Shown here piece after piece: positions 58,789-64,000 of a stretch of 64,000 nucleotides of DNA; the first letter of the stretch is position 1, and every line of letters begins with the position of its first letter. A program made the translations under genes and the position numbers. The DNA is taken from the NCBI GenBank assembly GCA_024695815.1, contig JAILHK010000028.1, positions 1-64,000 on the forward strand. The letters are read 5' to 3'. This DNA is from Prevotella sp. (lineage in GTDB: Bacteria > Bacteroidota > Bacteroidia > Bacteroidales > Bacteroidaceae). The notes beneath the pieces were generated by a model. The model searched no databases and had not been told where the DNA came from. It saw only the letters and a program-made list of their open reading frames with translations.

Positions 58789-59520
58789 ATGAAGAAAGTC
58801 GTCATCATCCTTCTCAGTCTTTTGATTGCGGTCTATCTGGTATTCGTTTTCGCCATGAAAAGGAATCCGGAGGGCCCCGACACTATGTGCAAGGGCGTGA
58901 AGATTGAGATTGCCCAGGAAGGAGACGGTGGTTTCCTGACCGTTGATGATGTGAGAAACATACTGACGGTTGACCAGTTGAACCCGCAGGGACGGATGAT
59001 GAGCGAGGTGAACGCCCGAATGATTGAGGAGAAATTGGCATCAAAAGATCTTGTGGAGAGCGCGGAATGCTATAAGGCGCAAGATGGAATGGTGCATGTC
59101 ATCATCAAACAGCGCATCCCCGTCATCAGGGTGATGAGCGAAAATGGAGATGATTATTTCCTCGACAGCAGTGGTAAGCGCATGCCTCGCACCGACTATT
59201 CGTGCAATCTGCTGATTGCTACAGGGCATATCAGTATGAAATATGGCGAGAAGGTACTGGGGCCGGTGGCTAATATCCTGCGTAAAGATGAGTTCTGGAA
59301 CGACCAGATTGTGCAGCTGAACGTGTTGGGTGATGGTACCATAGAAATGGTTCCGCGTGTGGGCGACCATATTATATATATAGGAAAGCCTGAAAATCTC
59401 CGTGCAAAGTTAGACAGACTGTGGAAGTTCTATGTCTATGGTTTGAACCAGGCCGGATGGAATAGGTACTCGCGCATCAATGTGGAGTTTGATAATCAGA
59501 TTATATGTAAGCGAAAATAA
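58789..59520 (+). CDS. ftsQ: Cell division protein FtsQ
   Basis: FtsQ is a single-pass membrane protein bridging early and late divisome parts. The 243 residues have a short N-terminus, one helix (VVIILLSLLIAVYLVFVF), a POTRA-like domain (GFLTVDDVRNILTVDQLNPQ) and a second beta domain (KQRIPVIRVMSENGDDYFLD). The start at 58789 gives a normal topology; an in-frame upstream ATG at 58735 lies inside murC and is rejected. The cytoplasmic tail is very short compared with E. coli. Confidence 0.92.
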   Translation: MKKVVIILLSLLIAVYLVFVFAMKRNPEGPDTMCKGVKIEIAQEGDGGFLTVDDVRNILTVDQLNPQGRMMSEVNARMIEEKLASKDLVESAECYKAQDGMVHVIIKQRIPVIRVMSENGDDYFLDSSGKRMPRTDYSCNLLIATGHISMKYGEKVLGPVANILRKDEFWNDQIVQLNVLGDGTIEMVPRVGDHIIYIGKPENLRAKLDRLWKFYVYGLNQAGWNRYSRINVEFDNQIICKRK

Positions 59521-59535
59521 AACAGATAAAACAGT

Positions 59536-60990
59536 ATGGCAGAAATTAAAGAATTTATTATTGCAATAGAGCTCGGCTCATCGAAGGTGACGGGCATTGC
59601 AGGACAAAAGAAACCTGACGGCAGCATCAGTGTGCTGGCAATGGTGAGCGAAGACTCGGCTGCGTTCATTCGCAAGGGTGTTGTTTACAACATCGACAAG
59701 ACGGCGCAATGTCTGACAAGCATTGTCAAGAAGCTGGAAGGTCAGTTGAAGACACGTATCACACGGGTCTTCGTGGGTGTTGGCGGTCAGTCTATTCGCA
59801 GCGTGCGCAATACGGTGTCGAAAGACCTGCCAGAAGATGGCATCATCACACAGGAGATGGTGGTTGAACTGATGGATGCGAACCGTGCAATGGATTATCC
59901 TGATCAGAAGATTCTGGATGTGGCAGAACAGGAGTATCGCGTTGACTCTCAGTTGCAGATGGATCCTGTGGGTATCCGTGCTGCACATCTGGAGGGTAAC
60001 TTCTTGAATATTCTTGATCGTAAGGCATTCTTCCAGAACCTGAACAAGTGTTTCGAGTCTGCTCAGATTAATGTGGCAGAGATGTTCCTGGCTCCTTTGG
60101 CGCTTGCTAATGCTGTATTGACAGAGGCTGAGAAGCGTTCGGGATGTGCGTTGGTGGATATTGGTGCCGATACGACGACGGTATCTGTGTTCTGGAAAAA
60201 TGTGCTTCGCCATCTGGCTGTTATTCCTTTGGGCTCAAATAATGTTACCAAAGATATTACTTCGCTGCAGATGGAAGACAGTGAGGCTGAGCAGATGAAG
60301 TTGAAATATGCTTCGGCATATACGGATAACGGCGATATTGACCCAACGTTGAAATACTCTATCAGCGCAGACAGACAGGTGGAGAGCCGCCAGTTCATTG
60401 AGCTCGTTGAAGGACGTATGGAGGAGATTATCGAGAACGTGCGTTATCAGATTCCTCCAGAATACTACGATAAGCTGTTGGGTGGTATCATCCTGACGGG
60501 TGGTGGCGCTAACATGAAAAATATAGAGCATGCCTTCACGATGTACACTCACATTGAAAAGGTGCGTGTGGCTAAGTTCGTGACCATGACTATCAACTCG
60601 TCTATCGAGGCTATCAAGGTTCACAATGGCATGTATAATACGCTGCTGGGACTTTTGGCTAAGGGCGACATGAACTGTGCTGGCAACTTTATTGATCCTA
60701 ATGGCGATCTTTTCGATGGACAGAATGCACCTGCACCACAACCTACAGGTCTTGACCGTCGTCCTCGTCAGCCTCATGAGGTTGAGTCTGGCGTGATCCG
60801 TTCTTCTCAGGAAGAAGCGCTCGCAGAAAAGGAACGTCTCAAAAAAGAAGAGGAAGAGGAACGTGCTGCTCAGCTTGAACGTGATAAACTAGAGGAGGAA
60901 GAGCGCAGAAAACGTAAGGAGAACAGTGCGCTGAATAAGTTCGGTAAGAAACTGAATCGTTTCTTCCAGAAGTTAACCGAAGATGAATAA
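59536..60990 (+). CDS. ftsA: Cell division protein FtsA
   Basis: FtsA is an actin-like ATPase that tethers FtsZ to the membrane. Its 484 residues begin with the phosphate-1 loop IAIELGSSKVTGIAG, then the 1C domain (RVFVGVGGQSIRSV), CALVDIGADTTTVSVF and the adenosine motif GGIILTGGGANMKN. About 60 extra C-terminal residues form a charged coiled coil (EEALAEKERLKKEEEEE). They end in an amphipathic helix NKFGKKLNRFFQKL that would bind membrane. Confidence 0.96.
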   Translation: MAEIKEFIIAIELGSSKVTGIAGQKKPDGSISVLAMVSEDSAAFIRKGVVYNIDKTAQCLTSIVKKLEGQLKTRITRVFVGVGGQSIRSVRNTVSKDLPEDGIITQEMVVELMDANRAMDYPDQKILDVAEQEYRVDSQLQMDPVGIRAAHLEGNFLNILDRKAFFQNLNKCFESAQINVAEMFLAPLALANAVLTEAEKRSGCALVDIGADTTTVSVFWKNVLRHLAVIPLGSNNVTKDITSLQMEDSEAEQMKLKYASAYTDNGDIDPTLKYSISADRQVESRQFIELVEGRMEEIIENVRYQIPPEYYDKLLGGIILTGGGANMKNIEHAFTMYTHIEKVRVAKFVTMTINSSIEAIKVHNGMYNTLLGLLAKGDMNCAGNFIDPNGDLFDGQNAPAPQPTGLDRRPRQPHEVESGVIRSSQEEALAEKERLKKEEEEERAAQLERDKLEEEERRKRKENSALNKFGKKLNRFFQKLTEDE

Positions 60991-61010
60991 CCTCAAAAAA
61001 CGTAGAAACC

Positions 61011-62336
61011 ATGTTAGAATTCAATAAATCAAACGATATACTCGACTTCGGAATCCCCGAAGAGCGTCATAGCATTATTAAAGTCATCGGCGTAGGCGGT
61101 GGCGGTGGTAACGCGGTAAATCATATGTATAGGGAAGGCATTCACGATGTGACATTCGTAGTATGCAACACCGATAATCAGGCTCTTAATGACTCGCCTG
61201 TACCTGTTAAGTTGCAGTTGGGTAGCGAGGGTCTTGGTGCGGGCAACCGTCCTGCTAAGGCTCGTGCTGCTGCCGAGGAGAGCATTGAACAGATTCGTAA
61301 GATGCTGAGCGATGGCACTCGTATGACCTTTATCACCGCTGGTATGGGTGGTGGTACCGGTACTGGTGCAGCACCTGTCATTGCTCGTGTGTCAAAGGAG
61401 ATGGGTATCCTGACCGTGGGTATTGTGACCATTCCTTTCCGCTTTGAAGGTAATAAGAAGATTGACCAGGCACTTGATGGCGTGGAAGAGATGCATAAGC
61501 ACGTTGATGCGCTTCTGGTTATCAACAACGAGCGCTTGCGCGAGATCTATCCTGACCTGTCGTTCCTCGATGCCTTCGGAAAGGCCGACGATACGTTGTC
61601 GGTTGCTGCTAAGTCTATTGCCGAGATTATCACCCTGCATGGCACTATGAACCTGGACTTCAACGATGTGAAGACGGTACTGCAGGATGGTGGCGTGGCT
61701 ATCATGTCAACGGGTTACGGCGAAGGCGAGGACCGCGTAAAGAAAGCTATCGAGGATGCTCTTAACTCACCGCTGCTTAACGACAACGATATCTTCAACT
61801 CTAAGAAGATTCTGCTCAATATCTCGTTCAGTCACCAGAAGGACTCAAAGGACAACTTCATGATGGAGGAGATGAACTATGTGCATGAGTTTATGGACAA
61901 GTTCGGCGACTTCGAAATCAAGTGGGGTGTGGCTATCGATCCCGATCTGGGCAAGAAGGTGAAGGTTACCATTCTGGCTACTGGTTTCGGTGTGCAGAAT
62001 GTGGATGGCATGGAGGAGCGTATGCTGAAACAGCAGACGCGCGAAGAGGCCAACCGTATTGCTGAAGAGCAGGAGGCTGCCGCCAAGCGTGAGGAGCGTC
62101 GTGGACACTACTATAGCGAAAGCGACAATCAGAAGATTCACAAGCGTCGTCCAAATATTTATATCTTTGGTCCCGAGGATCTCGACAATGATGATATCAT
62201 CTCGGCTGTAGAGTCGATACCTACTTATAAACGTACACGCGAAGTGCTGGCCAGTATTGGCAATCCGGCACCTGCGCAAACACCCGAAACGTCCAATCAG
62301 GTTGACTATCAACAGGGCGTCATCAGTTTTGTTTAA
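61011..62336 (+). CDS. ftsZ: Cell division protein FtsZ
   Basis: FtsZ is the tubulin-like GTPase that forms the division ring. The 441 residues show the nucleotide site VIGVGGGGGNAVNHM, the tubulin signature GGGTGTG (113-119), VNNERL seen as VINNERLREIY and the T7 loop LDFNDVKTVLQDGGV. The C-terminal peptide that binds FtsA is probably SIPTYKRTR, followed by about 35 further residues ending GVISFV, so the usual end position is extended. It is the last gene of the dcw cluster, with a terminator 25 bp downstream. Confidence 0.97.
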   Translation: MLEFNKSNDILDFGIPEERHSIIKVIGVGGGGGNAVNHMYREGIHDVTFVVCNTDNQALNDSPVPVKLQLGSEGLGAGNRPAKARAAAEESIEQIRKMLSDGTRMTFITAGMGGGTGTGAAPVIARVSKEMGILTVGIVTIPFRFEGNKKIDQALDGVEEMHKHVDALLVINNERLREIYPDLSFLDAFGKADDTLSVAAKSIAEIITLHGTMNLDFNDVKTVLQDGGVAIMSTGYGEGEDRVKKAIEDALNSPLLNDNDIFNSKKILLNISFSHQKDSKDNFMMEEMNYVHEFMDKFGDFEIKWGVAIDPDLGKKVKVTILATGFGVQNVDGMEERMLKQQTREEANRIAEEQEAAAKREERRGHYYSESDNQKIHKRRPNIYIFGPEDLDNDDIISAVESIPTYKRTREVLASIGNPAPAQTPETSNQVDYQQGVISFV

Positions 62337-62361
62337 GCCGTAGTGCTGTTTTATTTCGCGT

Positions 62362-62402
62362 CCAGGCTGCTGAGCAACTGCTTAGTGGCCTGGCTTTTTT
62401 TT
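62362..62402 (+). terminator. Intrinsic terminator after ftsZ
   Basis: CCAGGC (62362-62367) pairs with GCCTGG (62388-62393); an inner stem CTGAGCA/TGCTTAG extends it. A run of eight T follows at 62395-62402. It closes the dcw cluster. Confidence 0.88.
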
Positions 62403-62406
62403 GTTT

Positions 62407-62538
62407 GCTGCAAGGAATGTGGGACTTTGCCGTAAGGAAAGTGGGGGGATGCCGTAAGGAAAGTGACGCTTTGCCGTAACGGATGTGGGGCTTTGCCGTA
62501 ACGAAAGTGGGGGGCAAAAAGCGAAGGTGTGGCATTCT
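62407..62538. repeat. 22-bp-phased intergenic array (array 5)
   Basis: Five units of exactly 22 bp start at 62407, 62429, 62451, 62473 and 62495, headed GCTGCAAGGAATGTG, GCCGTAAGGAAAGTG (twice), GCCGTAACGGATGTG and GCCGTAACGAAAGTG. A weak sixth reaches 62538, next to the recO stop. The word CGTAACGAAAGTG is the reverse complement of CACTTTCGTTACG in array 2, so this array has the opposite orientation. It separates convergent ftsZ and recO. Confidence 0.93.
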
Positions 62539-62540
62539 CC

Positions 62541-63266
62541 TTATTTAAAGAGCTCGCGAAGTATCGGAAGACAGCGAAGTTCTGGGAATGCTGGCAGGTG
62601 AATGCGGTAATAGACAAGCAGATAGTCAAGCAGTTGGTTGCGCTCCTCGTGCGACATCTGGAACAGATGCATCGTGCCCAGGTCCATACGCATCATTGTA
62701 CGAATCAGACGGGCTTCCTGCGGTAGCAGGATGTCGCGATGTACAGGGGGCTGTTTGCAGAATACTGCAGCACGAAGGTCGAAGAAGTCGCCGTCGTTAT
62801 AGTCGCTGATGTTAGGATAGAAACCCAGAAAGCGCGAAAGGTGCATCAGGAATACCAGGTGGAAATTGGCGTAGTCCTTCTGACAACTGTCCAGCCATTC
62901 GATGCCCGAACGAATATAGTCGAACAGTGGCTCGTTCTGTTGCTCGTCTCGCAATGCATACGACAAAAACTCACTGGTGAACAGGCTGATGGCCATCTTA
63001 GACGGGTCTCCGTGCAGCGAGGGTAGGGGCGTCAGGAAGTTCACCTCCTTTAACTTTTGCAATTGTTCGTTGGGGCGAATCTCGCCTTCGATGTTTAGCA
63101 GTGACAAAGGCTGAAAGTGCTGCTTCTTGATTTTTCCATGGGCCGTTTTGGGCAGTCGCACGAAGAACGACATTCGCCCTGCTTGGCGCGTAAACATATC
63201 AACGATAAGTTTCTGGTCGCCATACCTAACTGTATGAAGCACAATAGCCTGCGTTTTTGTAAACAT
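62541..63266 (-). CDS. recO: DNA repair protein RecO
   Basis: RecO works with RecR and RecF in loading RecA onto gapped DNA. The 241 residues show the N-terminal OB-fold part (KTQAIVLHTVRYGDQKLIVDMF, with FTRQAGRMSFFV) and a helical C-terminal domain. No Cys zinc cluster of the usual kind is seen, as in many Bacteroidetes RecO proteins. The frame extends to 63332, but the -7 element at 63272-63279 makes 63266 the start and the mRNA leaderless or nearly so. Confidence 0.93.
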   Translation of the reverse strand: MFTKTQAIVLHTVRYGDQKLIVDMFTRQAGRMSFFVRLPKTAHGKIKKQHFQPLSLLNIEGEIRPNEQLQKLKEVNFLTPLPSLHGDPSKMAISLFTSEFLSYALRDEQQNEPLFDYIRSGIEWLDSCQKDYANFHLVFLMHLSRFLGFYPNISDYNDGDFFDLRAAVFCKQPPVHRDILLPQEARLIRTMMRMDLGTMHLFQMSHEERNQLLDYLLVYYRIHLPAFPELRCLPILRELFK

Positions 63267-63271
63267 TGGGG

Positions 63272-63279
63272 CAAAATTA
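63272..63279 (-). promoter_or_regulatory. -7 element of recO, giving a leaderless or near-leaderless mRNA
   Basis: On the minus strand TAATTTTG is five bases from the recO ATG, the same spacing as at dgt. Confidence 0.7.
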
Positions 63280-63319
63280 GAAAAAAAACGGCAGAAAAAT
63301 GCATTTTTATTGAAGAAAA

Positions 63320-63351
63320 TTTGGTGGAACAAGAAAAAAGTAGTAATTTTG
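63320..63351 (+). promoter_or_regulatory. Promoter of tRNA-Glu (and probably rpsT)
   Basis: TTTG (63320-63323) and TAATTTTG (63344-63351) are 20 bp apart, 20 bp before the tRNA. No other promoter was found before rpsT. Confidence 0.87.
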
Positions 63352-63371
63352 CACCCGCTTAAAAGGCGTCT

Positions 63372-63443
63372 GGTCCCTTCGTCTATCGGTTAGGACGAGA
63401 GATTTTCATTCTCTAAAGAGGAGTTCGACTCTCCTAGGGACTA
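63372..63443 (+). tRNA. tRNA-Glu (anticodon TTC)
   Basis: The acceptor arm GGTCCCT pairs with AGGGACT (first pair G-T), discriminator A. The anticodon loop TTTTCAT in stem AGAGA/TCTCT gives anticodon TTC (Glu). The T arm is GGAGTTCGACTCTCC. CCA is not encoded. No separate terminator lies between it and the structured RNA downstream. Confidence 0.96.
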
Positions 63444-63457
63444 CTAAGAAAAAGGTT

Positions 63458-63625
63458 AAATCCGTCATCTGCACAGTGATGTGCTACTGGTGAAAACTAG
63501 GAAGGGGTGGCGGAGGATTTTTTTTAGTTAAGGGGTCGGTCTGTAACACACCGTTATGAGCTAAGCACCGTCAACTAATCAAATCCGCCCAGGGCTGCTT
63601 TGTCGGCGTAAGACCCATAAGCTTT
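63458..63625 (+). ncRNA. Structured RNA element between tRNA-Glu and rpsT (candidate leader/attenuator)
   Basis: CCGTCATC (63462-63469) pairs along its length with GGTGGCGG (63506-63513), enclosing two hairpins: GCACA-GTGA-TGTGC (63471-63484) and CTGG-TGAAAA-CTAG (63487-63500). This makes a three-way junction. Outer AAAT (63458-63461) can pair with ATTT (63517-63520), and T continues to 63525, so the fold ends like a terminator. Downstream, AAATCC (63581-63586) could pair instead with GGATTT (63515-63520), opening the base. Further short stems (GCCC/GGGC, GGGTC/GACCC) precede rpsT. No known family was recognised. Confidence 0.55.
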
Positions 63626-63652
63626 AATAACAATTAAATTTAAATTAAAAAA

Positions 63653-63904
63653 ATGGCAAACCACAAATCATCGGTGAAGAGAATTCGCCAGGACAAGAAA
63701 AAGGCACTGCACAACAAGTACTATGCCAAGACCATGCGTAACGCAGTTCGCAAGCTGCGCGCTATGACTAACAAGGATGAGGCTGTTGCTCTCTTCCCTA
63801 AAGTTCAGAAGATGCTGGATAAGCTGGCAAAGACTCACGTTATCCACAAGAACAAGGCTTCTAACCTGAAGTCAAGCCTCGCTCTTCACGTGAATAAGCT
63901 CTAA
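63653..63904 (+). CDS. rpsT: 30S ribosomal protein S20
   Basis: S20 is a small all-helical protein binding 16S rRNA in the body of the 30S subunit. The 83 basic residues show [20 protein letters not shown] at the N-terminus and [20 protein letters not shown], both typical. It is a single gene with a terminator behind it. It is probably transcribed through the tRNA-Glu promoter and the structured element upstream, which could give S20 feedback control as known for E. coli rpsT at the translational level. Confidence 0.97.
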   Translation: MANHKSSVKRIRQDKKKALHNKYYAKTMRNAVRKLRAMTNKDEAVALFPKVQKMLDKLAKTHVIHKNKASNLKSSLALHVNKL

Positions 63905-63933
63905 TAAAGACTATACATAGAGTTATCGATACA

Positions 63934-63970
63934 GTCCGCATAGACATTTTTGTTTATGCGGATTTTTTTT
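63934..63970 (+). terminator. Intrinsic terminator after rpsT
   Basis: TCCGCATA (63935-63942) pairs with TATGCGGA (63955-63962) and is followed by eight T (63963-63970). Confidence 0.9.
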
Positions 63971-64000
63971 ATTTCCGGAGTCTAAAATATTATATATTTT

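Noticed and set aside
63451..63525. Cobalamin riboswitch fragment
   Set aside because: CTACTGG...CTAGGAAGG resembles the CCACTG...GGGAAGG part of B12 riboswitches, but the upstream half and the conserved B12 box (GTCAGGAGACCTGCC type) are missing and rpsT is not a B12 gene.
1..64000. Prophage, insertion sequence or conjugative element
   Set aside because: No transposase, integrase, capsid, relaxase or toxin-antitoxin genes were seen, and gene content is core metabolism, envelope and glycan use throughout.

Overview
The window is a chromosomal stretch of a Bacteroidales bacterium, most likely Prevotellaceae (Prevotella/Segatella-like). Four things point there: promoters of the Bacteroidetes type (-7 TAnnTTTG, sometimes with TTTG 19-20 bp upstream) before most transcription units and no clear Shine-Dalgarno sites; a division/cell-wall cluster in the Bacteroidales order; a likely glycine-lipid gene pair; and secreted glycoside hydrolases beside lipoproteins of families typical of this group. 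I see no prophage, insertion sequence, CRISPR array or plasmid function.

Layout. 0.3-2.3 kb: a two-gene ABC exporter and tRNA-Asn, both minus strand. 2.4-10 kb: an S41 protease, then rimP-nusA-infB and a lipoprotein. 10-20 kb: sufB, sufC-sufD and sufS on the plus strand, interrupted by a minus-strand TPR histidine kinase and a minus-strand GH27 enzyme. 20-27 kb: rnhB, then a pectin (rhamnogalacturonan-I) block of WYL regulator, GH105 and a PL26-like lyase, followed by a DUF4923 lipoprotein. 27-31 kb: gpmI, a membrane protein, ung, a DUF3109 protein. 31-37 kb: a minus-strand operon GH35, GH95, AraC regulator. 37-44 kb: an M20 deacylase (argE-like), the minus-strand operon dut, TPR, DUF4292, EnvC-like, and divergent dgt. 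44.7-46.6 kb: the two acyltransferases of probable glycine-lipid synthesis. 46.8-62.3 kb: the dcw cluster mraZ, rsmH, ftsL, ftsI, murE, mraY, murD, ftsW, murG, murC, ftsQ, ftsA, ftsZ. 62.5-64 kb: recO, tRNA-Glu, a structured RNA and rpsT.

The most unusual feature is not a gene. Five intergenic spaces (about 2.0, 16.0, 27.3, 44.5 and 62.4 kb) carry arrays built on a strict 22-bp period. Units within an array fall into blocks of similar 11-13-bp semi-palindromic words (types CTAGAGTCTAG, CCAGGGGCTGG, AAGTGCCACTTT, CCGTAACGAAAGTG). The words change along the array but the 22-bp phase is kept, with one exact 11-bp half-step. The same words recur in different arrays in the same phase. Three arrays lie between convergent genes. 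I do not recognise this as a described element.

Other points: a three-repeat MraZ operator before the dcw promoter, a three-way-junction RNA ending in a T run between tRNA-Glu and rpsT, probable leaderless promoters for dgt and recO, and a suf system split by unrelated genes. All functional calls rest on sequence reading alone; no database search was run.
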